Source: Marinilabiliales bacterium (GTDB lineage Bacteria > Bacteroidota > Bacteroidia > Bacteroidales > ML635J-15). From it: a stretch of 49,092 nucleotides of DNA. Below are positions 18,363 to 28,131 of the stretch, in pieces (the first letter of the stretch is position 1; the number at the start of each line of letters is the position of its first letter). Where the stretch lies: assembly GCA_002869385.1 (NCBI GenBank), contig PKTB01000015.1, positions 94,797 to 143,888 on the forward strand. Reading direction: 5' to 3'. A program made the translations under genes and the position numbers. Under the pieces are notes generated by a model. It did not search any database. It saw only the letters and a program-made list of their open reading frames with translations, and was not told where the DNA came from.

Positions 18363-19589
18363 ATGGAATTACAAAGCATAAAACAAAGATTTGGGATAAT
18401 AGGAAATTCGACGGGATTAAATCGTGCTTTGGATATCGCTATGCAGGTTGCCCCAACGGATTTGTCGGTGTTAATTACTGGTGAAAGTGGTGTGGGTAAA
18501 GAAAGAATCCCACAAATTATTCATTCAACAAGTTTACGTAAACATAACAATTATATCGCTGTAAACTGTGGTGCTATTCCTGAAGGAACAATAGATTCTG
18601 AGCTTTTTGGACACGTAAAGGGCTCATTTACCAGTGCCCATAGTGATAGAAAAGGATATTTCGAAGAAGCAAATGAAGGAACAATTTTTTTGGATGAAGT
18701 AGCTGAACTTCCTCTATCAACACAAGTACGCCTTCTAAGAGTTTTAGAAACCGGAGAGTTTATCAAAGTCGGTTCATCAAAGTCAGAAAAAACCAATGTG
18801 AGACTTGTTGCTGCAACCAATGTTGATTTGGCTAATCGAGTAAGCGAAGGAAAATTCCGCGAAGATTTATATTATAGACTAAATACTGTTCCGATATTTA
18901 TGCCTCCTCTTCGTAACAGGCAAGGAGATATTTATTTATTATTCAGAAAATTTGCTTCGGATTTTGCAGAAAAATACCGTATGCCAACTATTAAACTTAC
19001 AGAAGATGCGATTGGTGTTCTTAACTCGTATAGATGGCCGGGTAATATTAGACAGCTAAAAAATATCACCGAACAAATTTCAATAATTGAAGAACAACGG
19101 TTGATTACAGGCGATGTACTTAAAACATATCTGCAAGGTGCAAATTCGTCAAACCTTCCCGCTTTGGTAAAAAACAACAAAAGTTCATTCGAAGATTTTT
19201 CTAATGAAAGAGAAATTTTATATCAAGTTCTTTTCGATATGAAAAAAGACATGAATTAACTTAAATTACTTGTCAATGATATTATTCGTCAAAATCCTGA
19301 TGTTAAAGTTACAGACTATGACACAAAAATTATGAAAACATTTGACAATGATATTAAAGACCTTAATATAAAACCTGTATATCAAGAAGAACACCAAACA
19401 CATGAGCAAAAGTTTGAAGAACATGGTGAAGTTGTTGAGGAGGTTTTATCTTTATCCGAACAGGAAAAAGAACTAATTATAAAAGCCTTAGAAAAGAATA
19501 ATAATAAAAGAAAACTTGCTGCCGAAGAATTGGGAATATCAGAGCGAACTCTTTACAGGAAAATTAAAGAATACAATATAAGTAAGTAA
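18363..19589 (+). pseudogene. Sigma-54-dependent Fis-type transcriptional activator, interrupted by in-frame TAA
   Basis: A 409-codon frame: AAA+ sigma-54 interaction domain (about 10-245) without receiver domain, then linker and a Fis-type helix-turn-helix at the end (NNNKRKLAAEELGISERTLY, the last 25-30 residues). Walker A GESGVGKE, loop GSFTSA, Walker B GTIFLDEVAELP and REDLYYRL are all intact. TAA at 19257-19259 (codon 299) falls in the linker in KKDMN-stop-LKLLVNDI; relatives read DLNELK here, so Glu GAA to TAA is the simplest origin. Without read-through the DNA-binding domain would be lost. It precedes lptE, a hypothetical gene and secG, an order I recall as common in Bacteroidales. 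ATG 18363 chosen from the promoter position. Confidence 0.86.
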
Positions 19590-19615
19590 AAACTGTTTTA
19601 AATTAGCATGAAATT

Positions 19616-20128
19616 ATGAAAATCAGAATAACCGCAATATTATTAGTTTTCTCCTGTCTACTTACACTGGGTTCATGTACAGGCGGATACTCATTTACTG
19701 GTGCTGAAATCAATGCTAATATAAAAACAATTACTATTGAGTTTTTCCCTAACAGAGCCAGTCTTGTTAAACCAAATTTAAGTAATGTCTTTACCGAAAC
19801 ACTAAAAGATAAATTTGTGTCTCAAACTAATCTTGAGCTTGTTAATTATGGAGGAGACCTTAAACTCGAAGGAGAGATTACAAACTATAAAGTAACGGCT
19901 CAGGCATATCAGGGAAATGAAACTGCAGCTCTAAACCGATTGACAATTACTGTAAAAGTAAAATATACCAATTTAATTGAGCCAGAAAAAGATTTTGAAT
20001 CTAACTTTTCAAGATATGCAGACTTTGAGAGTACACAAAGCTTAAGCTCTGTTGAAACTGAATTAATTGAAGAAATCAGTGAAGAACTGGCAATAGATAT
20101 TTTTAATAAAGCACTGGCAAACTGGTAA
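19616..20128 (+). CDS. lptE: LptE-like LPS-assembly lipoprotein
   Basis: A 170-residue lipoprotein: signal peptide with lipobox LGSC (Cys21), then CTGGYSFTG, the opening seen in Bacteroidota LptE, which plugs the LptD barrel and helps deliver LPS to the outer leaflet. Conserved pattern IKTITIEFFPNRASLVKPNLSN-type strand at 40-60 and ending DIFNKALANW match the family. It lies 26 bases after the sigma-54 activator and one base before the next gene, so the three are likely one operon. Confidence 0.85.
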   Translation: MKIRITAILLVFSCLLTLGSCTGGYSFTGAEINANIKTITIEFFPNRASLVKPNLSNVFTETLKDKFVSQTNLELVNYGGDLKLEGEITNYKVTAQAYQGNETAALNRLTITVKVKYTNLIEPEKDFESNFSRYADFESTQSLSSVETELIEEISEELAIDIFNKALANW

Positions 20129-20129
20129 A

Positions 20130-21758
20130 ATGAACAAAGAACAATTCTTAAAATATGTCAATGATTTTTCGTGTCTTTCGACAGACAGTCTGGAAGAAAT
20201 AAAACTATTGATAGATGAGTTTCCTCATTTTCAAACAGCTTGGGTTTTATATGCTAAAAATCTTCATAAAATTCAGGATGTTAGGTTCGAAAGTAAATTA
20301 AAAATCGCTGCAACACATATTGGTGATAGAAAAGTACTTAAAGCCATAATTGACGAAACTAATAAGCCTCTTCAAAAATCAAATAAAACAGAAACTGCTA
20401 TTATCTCTCCGGTATTAGAACAAGAGAAACCTGAAGAAACAAAACTTGAAATACAAGAGCTTATTGCTGAAGAAAACCCGAATACTAATATAGATAAGGA
20501 AACAATACCGGAAACTTTAGACGACACACCCGAATACAAAAAGATTGAAGATGATTTTGATGAAGAAGAACAAAATTCAGATCAAAACGAGATTAAAGAA
20601 GAAGAAACTAGTGTTGCTGATTTAATTCTGAAAAACATTTCAGATATTAATAAATCTAAAAGTGAGAAAGACGAAATTATTGTTCAGGAAACAATTGATT
20701 CAAAGAATTTCGAGCAAGCAAGTGAACAAAAAGAAACTCTAGAACTGGATCTTGAAGATAAGATTGAAAGTCATAAAGAATCAGAAGATGTAAATATTAT
20801 TCCAGAACAGTTAATTAGTTCAAATTCTATTGAACCCGAAGGCTTTGACCAAAAAGAAGAAGTACTTGAGGATAAGGTAGAAGACACATCTCAAGATATT
20901 TTCACAAAAGAAGAAGCAACAAATATCACCCCCATTGTATCTGAAGATGTTACCTCACAAGATGAAATGTCTAGTGATACAGAACTAATTGATGATAAAC
21001 CAATTAATGAAGCTAAAGCTATTTCTAAACCAGGGTCTTCTGCTGCTGATAGAATTCTTCAAAATATTGATGATATTAAATCTGGTTCTGTCTCTGAAAG
21101 ACAAACTTAACAAGATTTTTCGAATAAGTCTGATTTAGAACAAATCATTGCTCAAAGATTAAAGGAGCTAGGTATTCAACAAGAAGAAAAATCGAAATCA
21201 CCCAATCAGGAAGTTAAAGAAACAATTATAGAATCCGAAAAAGATGTTATTTCTGAGGAAATTAATCCAAATAATGACCTTTTGGAAGAAAAAATTAAAT
21301 CAGACAATACGGAAAACGACTTAGATATTTTAGATATCAATCAGTTTACTTCATCAAAGAAAGAAGAAAAATCTGAAAAAAATTACACTAAACCTGACTT
21401 AAAATCAGACGATTATCTCAATTTTGAGTTTGAAAATGAGCTGGAAAGCGAAAAATCTGAAAAAAAAATAATTTTAAATTCGGATAAAAAAATTGCCCTG
21501 ATTGATAAGTTTTTATCCTCAGATCCAAGAATTGTTCCTCAAAAAGATTATACCTCTAACGGTTCATTTGCAACAGATTCAGTGCTGTCTGAAGATGAAG
21601 AGTTGTTTAGTGAAACCCTTGCAAAAATATATATCAAACAGGAGCATTATGATAAGGCTATTTTAACTTATGAAAAATTATGTTTGAAATATCCAGAAAA
21701 AAATATTTACTTTGTGAGCCAAATTGAAAAAATTAAGGAATTAATAAAAAATAAATAG
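20130..21758 (+). pseudogene. Large acidic hypothetical protein (lptE-secG interval), interrupted by in-frame TAA
   Basis: A 543-codon frame. The N-terminal 75 residues form a helical domain (FLKYVNDFSCLS...FPHFQTAWVLYAKNLHK) resembling a half-TPR; the middle (about 90-430) is low-complexity and very rich in Glu/Asp/Lys/Ser with recurring short segments such as SVADLILKNI and SAADRILQNI; the last ~60 residues (ETLAKIYIKQEHYDKAILTY) form a TPR-like helical hairpin. Proteins of this design sit between lptE and secG in many Bacteroidales; function unknown. TAA at 21108-21110 (codon 327) lies in the disordered middle (RQT-stop-QDFSNKSD), where Glu would be natural; both flanks share composition and repeat style, so it is one gene. 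Ends 8 bases before secG. Confidence 0.75.
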
Positions 21759-21766
21759 AATTAGTT

Positions 21767-22066
21767 ATGTATACCTTTTTCTCAATAATGATTATCATAT
21801 GTGCGGTCTTATTAATTTTAATCGTACTAGTACAAAATAGTAAAGGTGGTGGTTTATCTTCAAGTTTTGGTCAAGGGAATCAAGTTATGGGTGTTAAAAA
21901 GACCGCAGATTTTCTTGAAAAAGCAACATGGACATTAGCAATTGGTTTAGTTGTATTTTGTTTATTAGCAAGTTTTTCTATTCCTAATCGCAAGGTTGAA
22001 GAACCAACTCAAACAGAACAACCTACGCCAAATACTCCTACTACACCTGCAGCTCCTGCAGAATAA
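21767..22066 (+). CDS. secG: Preprotein translocase subunit SecG
   Basis: A 99-residue inner-membrane protein with two transmembrane helices (3-24 and 50-70) separated by the conserved loop LIVLVQNSKGGGLSSSFG, the SecG signature, and a Pro/Thr-rich cytoplasmic tail. SecG assists SecYE-SecA translocation. The gene closes the sigma-54 activator/lptE/hypothetical block and is followed by a strong terminator. Confidence 0.93.
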   Translation: MYTFFSIMIIICAVLLILIVLVQNSKGGGLSSSFGQGNQVMGVKKTADFLEKATWTLAIGLVVFCLLASFSIPNRKVEEPTQTEQPTPNTPTTPAAPAE

Positions 22067-22087
22067 TAGACATATTAAATACTAAAT

Positions 22088-22124
22088 AAAATAGAGCATC
22101 AGATATCTGATGCTCTATTTGTTT
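22088..22124 (+). terminator. Strong terminator after secG
   Basis: Perfect inverted repeat AAATAGAGCATCAGAT / ATCTGATGCTCTATTT (22088-22103 with 22105-22120 approximately) followed by GTTTT. The A-flanked symmetrical form could also serve the convergent gene ending at 22149. Confidence 0.85.
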
Positions 22125-22148
22125 TCCAATCTAACACAAAAGCCTCAA

Positions 22149-23486
22149 CTACCTAATAATAAATTTCTTTGTTTCTAGTTTTCCGTTAACAAAAAACCTC
22201 GCGATATACATACCCGAATTATACCCATCTAAATTAACCGTATTTGTACCTGGATTTGTCTTTTTATTAAGTACTTGTTTTCCGTTTAAATCATAAACTT
22301 GTAAAACCCCACTTTGCTCAACATTTTCAACAAATAACTTATTTGTCATATATGCAATTCTGATATAATTAGAGTCATCAGTAAAAGATTCAATACCAGT
22401 ACTACCTACTATTAATGGGTCTACATTAGTAATTTCATAAATTTTCCCAGAAGCATACCCGGGAGTATAAAGTCTGACAACATTATCATTTCTTCCGGTT
22501 CCAACATCAATTATTGCAGTTGCACCGGTTGCAGCATCAATATTAGTATAGTCATAACTCATCGTTCCGGAGTTATATGAATACTCTCTAAAAACATCTC
22601 CGCAAAAAGTATTATAAATATAGTATTTACCATCTGCTTTGGTTTTTGCTGCAAAAAGAAACGATCTACCTGCACGTGCACTAACGTTTACTTCATCCCA
22701 GCTGCTTCCATTCCATGTATATTCATATGTACCGTTATAATCCTGAGTCATTACACGATTTACACCGTCATTTCTGGTATCTTGAACAACTACTGTCTCA
22801 GGCCATCCATCTGCACCTGAAATACTTGCAGTTTCGTCATATGAAGAACCATTCCATGAGAATTCTCTAATGCGATTACCAGGAGTATAATATCTAATAA
22901 CACCATCGTTTTTTGCTTCGCCAATTAAAGCCGGTCCTTCTGTTCCATAAGTTGAATTTATATCAACAATGCTCCAATCTGTACCGGTCCATGTATATTC
23001 GCGATGAATAATATAACCCGATGCATATAACCTTTGTACTTCGTCTCCTCTTGCATCACCAACAATCATAGAAATAACTCCTTGTCCGGGACTTTCAACT
23101 AAAGCTTCATCCCATCCAGTTCCATTCCAAGTATATTCAAAAACTCTGCTCCCGGCTCCGCCCCATTCTCCAGCATATAGCTTATTTACTCCCAATCCTT
23201 TTACATCTCCGGCAGTTAATGAAACCAGATTTTCTAATCCTGTTGCCACAGTAGAAGTTAACTCCCAACTAGAACCATTATATGTCCACTCATAAATCGC
23301 TCCGTCACTGGGTTCACCTCTAGTGCTAACATAAAGACGTTGTACTTCATCTCCGTGAACATCTGCTAATACTATCCCATATGTTTTATCCATAGGGCAT
23401 GTTCCTACCTCTTCTACTGTCCACTCCTGTGAAAAACCAGCAATTGACATCAACAAAACAATAATTGTTGTAAATTTAGTTTTCAT
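22149..23486 (-). CDS. Secreted repeat (propeller-like) protein with T9SS type A sorting domain
   Basis: A 445-residue exported protein: signal peptide (1-19, ends IAGFSQ), about six to seven repeats of roughly 50 residues built on GDxxGDEVQRLYAxG followed by EYTWNGTxW, and a C-terminal T9SS domain (about 365-445; LQVYDLNGKQVLNKK, then GMYIARFFVNGKLETKKFIIR split by a turn). The repeat spacing and the alternation of charged loop and aromatic strand suggest a beta-propeller of the FG-GAP/VCBS general type; no catalytic motif is visible. Probably a surface or released binding protein; partners unknown. Convergent with the secG operon. Confidence 0.78.
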   Translation of the reverse strand: MKTKFTTIIVLLMSIAGFSQEWTVEEVGTCPMDKTYGIVLADVHGDEVQRLYVSTRGEPSDGAIYEWTYNGSSWELTSTVATGLENLVSLTAGDVKGLGVNKLYAGEWGGAGSRVFEYTWNGTGWDEALVESPGQGVISMIVGDARGDEVQRLYASGYIIHREYTWTGTDWSIVDINSTYGTEGPALIGEAKNDGVIRYYTPGNRIREFSWNGSSYDETASISGADGWPETVVVQDTRNDGVNRVMTQDYNGTYEYTWNGSSWDEVNVSARAGRSFLFAAKTKADGKYYIYNTFCGDVFREYSYNSGTMSYDYTNIDAATGATAIIDVGTGRNDNVVRLYTPGYASGKIYEITNVDPLIVGSTGIESFTDDSNYIRIAYMTNKLFVENVEQSGVLQVYDLNGKQVLNKKTNPGTNTVNLDGYNSGMYIARFFVNGKLETKKFIIR

Positions 23487-23592
23487 AATCCTGCATTTTA
23501 GTACCTATTTAGTAAACGTTGTATATTTTCCATGGTTGTCTTTAGTTGATCTATAATTTTTTTTTACCTTGCAACACAAAATTTTAAGTGCT

Positions 23593-23976
23593 GTGAAAGC
23601 TGTATATTTTATATTAACCATTTTAACAGGTGTTTGTTTTCTATTTTCATGTGAGACAGAATATATTCGATTTGATGACGAGGGTACTTATATAATTGAT
23701 ACCACTAGTCCTATAGATACCGTACATTTTCAGAATGAAATCATTCCGATTTTAACCAATAATTGTGCATCATGTAATTTTTCGGGGACTAACTTTGATA
23801 TGGAGTCCGAAGGTGTTTATGATGTTCTAATTAACGGTAATTGGTTGAATTTTGCTGACCCTGATAACAGTCCGTTTTTTCAGGAACCGGATCCCGGACA
23901 TGCTGACGATTATTTGACAATTGAAGAACATACACTAATTGTAAAATGGATTGAACAAGGAGCACTAAACAACTAA
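23593..23976 (+). CDS. Lipoprotein with cytochrome-c-like CxxC motif (CASCN, His lost)
   Basis: A small exported protein with a lipoprotein signal (VCFLFSC) and a domain resembling the C-terminal single-haem modules fused to Bacteroidota membrane lipoproteins: EIIPILTNNCASC(N)FSG, then HADDYLTIEEHTLIVKWIEQGALNN. The haem-attachment motif should be CxxCH; here it reads CASCN, the Asn codon AAT at 23776-23778 replacing an expected CAT. Unless this change is an error, covalent haem binding would be impaired. The start is uncertain: GTG at 23593 is used; a TTG at 23569 and an ATT at 23581 (an ATG to ATT candidate) are in frame upstream. It is followed 3 bases later by a beta-barrel gene, then a cytochrome c, a recurrent trio in this phylum. 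Confidence 0.68.
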   Translation: MKAVYFILTILTGVCFLFSCETEYIRFDDEGTYIIDTTSPIDTVHFQNEIIPILTNNCASCNFSGTNFDMESEGVYDVLINGNWLNFADPDNSPFFQEPDPGHADDYLTIEEHTLIVKWIEQGALNN

Positions 23977-23979
23977 ATC

Positions 23980-24933
23980 ATGAAAGCGCTGAAATCAATA
24001 ATCACAATATTTTTATTAGTACTCTTTGCCCATTTTTCAATGGCTCAGGAACAAGATACAACAAGTCCTAAAAAGCCAAAACACAAACCGGTAATCAATC
24101 CATGGTTTTCATCATCACTTATTGATGCTCAAACAAGTTTTACACCTAAAAAAGGTGATTTGGAATTTGTTATTCACCATAGGTTTACTTCAGTTGAAAA
24201 CGGAATATCTGATCTTTTTGGTTTTTATGGAGCATCAAATATAAGGTTAGGACTTAACTATGGCATCACAGACAAATTAATGATTGGCTTTGGAACTGAG
24301 AGAGATAAAAAAATGCAGGAATTTCTTGTAAAATATCAAATACTACAGCAATCCCGTGATAAAATAATCCCTATTTCTTTAACATTTTATGGAAATACTT
24401 GTATAAATGCCCGCGAAACAGATTATTGGGGTAATGATTATACATTTACAAACAGATTATCATATTTTTCACAAATCATTGTAAGCAGAAAATGGAATTC
24501 CAAGTTCTCAACATTATTGGGTTTTGGTTATGCTCATATTAACAAAGTTGATAGTTACAGAATTGTTACAGAAGATTAAATTTCAGAAACAATTAGCTAT
24601 TATCCAAAATATTATAATGATGCAATTGGCTTAAGTATTGGTGGTAGATTTAAAATAAACAGCACTTTTAGTCTAATTGCACAATTTGAACAGCCTTTTG
24701 CATTAGGTCATTCTGGTCATGGGCCACACAATCACGGAGTTGTTCCTGAGAAGGTAGAGGCAAAACCTAATGTAGCACTAGGGTTTGATATTACTACAGT
24801 AACGCATTCATTCCAATTATTCGCATCTTCATACCGAGCAATTATACCACAAAATAATTTAATTATGAATAATTTTGACTTCACTGACAAAAATGGCATA
24901 ATGCTTGGATTCAATATTATCGTAAAATTTTAA
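23980..24933 (+). pseudogene. Beta-barrel outer-membrane protein, DUF5777-like, interrupted by in-frame TAA
   Basis: A 318-codon frame with a Sec signal peptide (cleavage after FSMA, residue 22), then alternating amphipathic strands ending in a terminal aromatic residue (IIVKF), as expected of a ~12-strand outer-membrane barrel. Segments such as FVIHHRFTS, IRLGLNYGITDKLMIGFGTER and LGFDITTVTHSFQLFASS resemble the DUF5777 barrel family seen next to small cytochromes. TAA at 24577-24579 (codon 200) in VTED-stop-ISETISYYPKYY sits in an acidic loop between strands, and the frame continues to a normal barrel end. Overlaps nothing: 3 bases after the CxxC lipoprotein, 10 bases before the cytochrome c gene. 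Cargo unknown; perhaps receives electrons or substrates for the neighbours. Confidence 0.72.
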
Positions 24934-24943
24934 ACAAACAGAT

Positions 24944-25354
24944 ATGAAATCAAAAAATGTTATCTTCTTATTAGCTGTTTCAGCTATTTTTATTTTAGGA
25001 TTAAGCGCATATAAATTAGCAAAAGACCCTTGGAAAGTTCCAGATACTTATAAAAACAAAACTAATCCTGTAAAATCAAGTTCAGAAAGTCTTGAGTATG
25101 GTCAAGAGCTTTATGATATGTCGTGTGCTAGCTGTCATGGTGCTAGTGGAAAAGGTGACGGCGTAAAAGGTAAAAAAATGGGAATAGAAATGTACGATTT
25201 TACTGATGCTAATTTCCACTCAAAATTTACAGATGGTGAAATATATTACCAATCTTTTATTGGAAGATATCGCTGGCATGATTTTAGATCAGTTATTCAG
25301 GACGAAGAAGACAGATGGAATGTTGTAAACTATGTCAGGTCAATGAAAAAATAA
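24944..25354 (+). CDS. Class I cytochrome c, membrane anchored
   Basis: A 136-residue protein with an N-terminal hydrophobic anchor/signal (5-26) and a single cytochrome c domain: haem motif CASCH (near residue 64-68) followed by GASGKGDGVKGKKMG, and a late helix WNVVNYVRSMKK typical of class I cytochromes. In contrast to the lipoprotein upstream, the haem motif is intact. Periplasmic electron carrier, probably acting with the two preceding genes. Starts 10 bases after the barrel gene; followed by a good terminator, so it ends that transcript. Confidence 0.87.
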   Translation: MKSKNVIFLLAVSAIFILGLSAYKLAKDPWKVPDTYKNKTNPVKSSSESLEYGQELYDMSCASCHGASGKGDGVKGKKMGIEMYDFTDANFHSKFTDGEIYYQSFIGRYRWHDFRSVIQDEEDRWNVVNYVRSMKK

Positions 25355-25405
25355 ACTAAGGTTCAAGTGTTGTTCAAACACTTCTCTTAGTATCAACATA
25401 TATTC

Positions 25406-25440
25406 AAAGCCGGTAGAAAAATCTATCGGCTTTTTAATTT
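25406..25440 (+). terminator. Terminator after the cytochrome c gene
   Basis: AAAGCCGGTAGA (25406-25417) pairs with TCTATCGGCTTT (25422-25433) (one G-T pair), loop AAAA, followed by TTAATTTTT. Confidence 0.85.
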
Positions 25441-25492
25441 TTATGTAAACCAATAAAACATTAACTTGTTAGTCTTTATGATTTAAAACTTT

Positions 25493-26737
25493 ATGAATAC
25501 AAAATTCATTAAGGACATACAGTATTATAAATTTAGTCTTTATGGTTTTTTCAAAAATCTGAAGTTTTTTGAACCGTTTTTTATTCTATTTCTAATAGAA
25601 AAAGGACTGTTATACTGGCAAATAGGTGTTTTGTATTCTATTCGTTAAATAATAAAAAACATATTAGAAATTCCCAGTGGAATCATTGCTGATGCATTAG
25701 GTAGGCGTAAAACCTTGATTGTTTCCTTCATGTTTTATATCCTTTCGTTTTTAATATTTTATTTTTCTGACTCTTATGTTGTTTTAATTCTAGCAATCTC
25801 TTTTTTCGCTATTGGAGATGCTTTTAGAACAGGGACAAACAAAGCTATGATTTACGATTATTTAGATCAAAATGGATGGAGCAAGCAAAAAATAAATTAT
25901 TATGGGAACACAAGGTCCTGGTCTCAAATGGGTTCGGCTTTAAGTTCTTTGATAGAAGCATCTATTGTAATAGCATTTCAGGATTATACAATAATATTTT
26001 TAGCCTCAATTGTTCCTTATCTCATTAACAGTTTAATTATACTTTCTTATCCAAAGTCTTTGGAAGGTGAAATACATGATTTGAACTCAGGTAAAATCTT
26101 AGACGCATTTAAAACTACATTTAAAAACCTTTGGATTACTTTTAAAAATACTGAATACTGGAAAATAATAAACCTACATGCAGCACATTCAGGTTTTCAT
26201 AAAGCCATTAAAGAGTATATTCAGCCTGTAATAGTACTTGCTGTTGTCGGATTAAGTGTTTTTAATTCGTGGTCAAACGAAAGACGAGAAGCTTTGTTTA
26301 TAGGTCTAATATACTTTGTAATTTATTTGCTATCATCTTTTACTTCAAAACGTTCAGGCAAATTTGTAATCAGGTTTATTTCAAACGAAAAGGCTCTTTT
26401 ATACACATTATTAATTGGTTTAAGCTTAGGTGTTATGGTTGGCTTAAGTCTCTATTTTAAACTAGAATGGCTAGCTATAGGCTTTTTTGTATTAATTTAT
26501 ATGAATGAAAACCTGCGTAAACCAATCGGAGTTTCGGCTGTTGCAGAAAAATCTGATCAAAAAGTTATGGCCTCAGCACTTTCAATAAACTCTCAGGCAG
26601 AATCTTTTTATGCAGCTATTATTGCTCCCATATTAGGACTAGTAATTGATAAAATTAATATTGGGACTGGTATATTCATTGTTTCAATTATGCTAATTAT
26701 TATTACAATAACTTTAAACATCTTAAAAAATGAATAA
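25493..26737 (+). pseudogene. MFS transporter, interrupted by in-frame TAA
   Basis: A 415-codon frame for a 12-helix major-facilitator protein. The start ATG 25493 leads to FEPFFILFLIEKGLLYWQIGVLYSIR, then TAA (25646-25648, codon 52), then IIKNILEIPSGIIADALGRRKTLI, which holds the MFS loop 2-3 signature (GxxADxxGRRk). In this subgroup the residue between helix 1-2 segments is Glu (SIRE), so GAA to TAA is the clear origin. The frame then runs on through regular hydrophobic segments to residue 414. Substrate not deducible; this subgroup is often annotated as a drug/small-molecule exporter. It follows a terminator and is its own unit. Confidence 0.83.
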
Positions 26738-26782
26738 CTTCGTAAAATATAACTAAATTATAAAATACTAAACTTATTAAAT

Positions 26783-27370
26783 ATGAAAAACTCTGTTATA
26801 ATAATTCTTTTATCAATCTTTAGCATTTCATGCTCAGCACAAAAATCAATCGATAAACTTGACAATTTTGAGAAAATTAGTTGGCAAGAGCTTAATGACA
26901 ATGTAATAAGAATGATTGGTAAAGACTGGATGCTAGTTGCAGCCGGCACAGAAGACGATTACAATATGATGACAGCGAGTTGGGGAACACTTGGGTGGTT
27001 ATGGGAAAGGCCTGTATCAACAATTTATGTACGCCCGCAACGTCATACTCATAATTATACAGAACGGGAAGAATATTACACTCTTACATTTTACGACGAT
27101 CCTGATAAAGAAGCTCTTCGACTTATGGGAACAGTCTCCGGTAAAGATTTTGACAAAATGAATTATGAAGGGCTAACACCGGTTGTGACTCCAAATGGTT
27201 CAATAGCATTTGAAGAAGCTTATCTAATTATTGAATGCAAAAAACTGTACTCTACAGTACTGTAAGAATCTGAGTTCAACGATACAACTCCAATGGAAGA
27301 AATGTATCCCGAAAGAGATTTCCATACTGTATATATTGGAGAAATTACAGGTGTTTGGAGACGGAAATAG
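26783..27370 (+). pseudogene. Lipoprotein-targeted flavin reductase-like protein, interrupted by in-frame TAA
   Basis: A 196-codon frame. Residues 1-17 are a lipoprotein signal (ILLSIFSISC), unusual because the rest matches the cytoplasmic FMN-binding split-barrel flavin reductase family: DWMLVAAGTEDDYNMMTASWGTLGWLWERPVSTIYVRPQRHT, here with the key segments NMMTASWG and YVRPQRHTHNY that contact FMN, and FYTLTFYDD-like strand. TAA at 27263-27265 (codon 161) in STVL-stop-ESEFND precedes a conserved ending with RDFHTVYIGEITGVWRRK; Glu or Lys is expected there. The frame is unbroken otherwise. An exported FMN split-barrel enzyme could serve periplasmic redox chemistry, but this is inference. Start ATG 26783 is the only one giving a signal peptide. 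Confidence 0.8.
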
Positions 27371-27387
27371 AGTCTGGCAATACCTTT

Positions 27388-28116
27388 TTATCTATCTCTA
27401 ACTACAAATTCTTGTTCGCCTAGCTCTTTTACACCGTCTCCGGTATTGATTGCAATGCTTACAACAACTTTATCATAATCACCGTTAACAATCACTTTGA
27501 ATTTACCAAATTCAGCAGGAGATATAGAACCATGATCAATACTAACGTTTATCATCTCTAAAGGATAACCGCTAACTGAAACATTAATTAGATTTTCCTC
27601 ACCTCTATAAATAACATAAGCATCAGGACCGGTAACATTAAAACCCGTTGATCCGACAATATAATGTGATTCGAATGGCAGCCAAATATCTCCGCTTTCC
27701 AATTCATAATGAATTAAGCCACCATAGTTAAAATCTCCATGAGACAAACATGCAGTCTTATAAATTCCTTTTCCATCTTTGTCAACAGGAACCTCCTCAT
27801 AATCACCATTTTTTAATAAACGATATTTCGTCTCACCATCTTCTTCGTATTCCTCATAAAACGGACTTTGATAAGTTAAATAAATTGTAGGATCGACAGA
27901 TGTTTTTTTAACACCTACAAGTATTTCTGCTGAATACATGTCATCTTTAATAATAAATTCTCTGGGGGCAACTACAACAGCTCCAATCTCATCGATAGGC
28001 AGATCTGGATTAGACTGCTCTTTATTCTTGTTGCTTGCACAACCACTTATAATTTGGCTAAGCAACACAATTGAAATCAATAAAACACTTGATAATAAAA
28101 TTGTCTTCTTTTTCAT
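27388..28116 (-). CDS. Lipoprotein with GldM-like domains
   Basis: A 242-residue lipoprotein (signal 1-26, lipobox ISGC). The mature part reads like the last two periplasmic domains of GldM/PorM, the T9SS motor component: FIIKDDMYSAEILVG (a 'SAE' strand), then GKGIYKTACLS, LPFESHYIVGSTGFNVTGP, and VIYRGEENLINVSVSGYPLEMINVSI, which parallels the GldM phrase 'Y.G..NPI.ISV.G.P'. True GldM is ~510-530 residues with an N-terminal membrane helix and is followed by gldN; this protein is half as long, lipidated, and alone. Either a stand-alone relative or an accessory of the T9SS. Followed downstream of a small NTF2-like lipoprotein gene in the same direction (15-base gap). Confidence 0.68.
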   Translation of the reverse strand: MKKKTILLSSVLLISIVLLSQIISGCASNKNKEQSNPDLPIDEIGAVVVAPREFIIKDDMYSAEILVGVKKTSVDPTIYLTYQSPFYEEYEEDGETKYRLLKNGDYEEVPVDKDGKGIYKTACLSHGDFNYGGLIHYELESGDIWLPFESHYIVGSTGFNVTGPDAYVIYRGEENLINVSVSGYPLEMINVSIDHGSISPAEFGKFKVIVNGDYDKVVVSIAINTGDGVKELGEQEFVVRDR

Positions 28117-28131
28117 AATTCTTTTTTTTAT

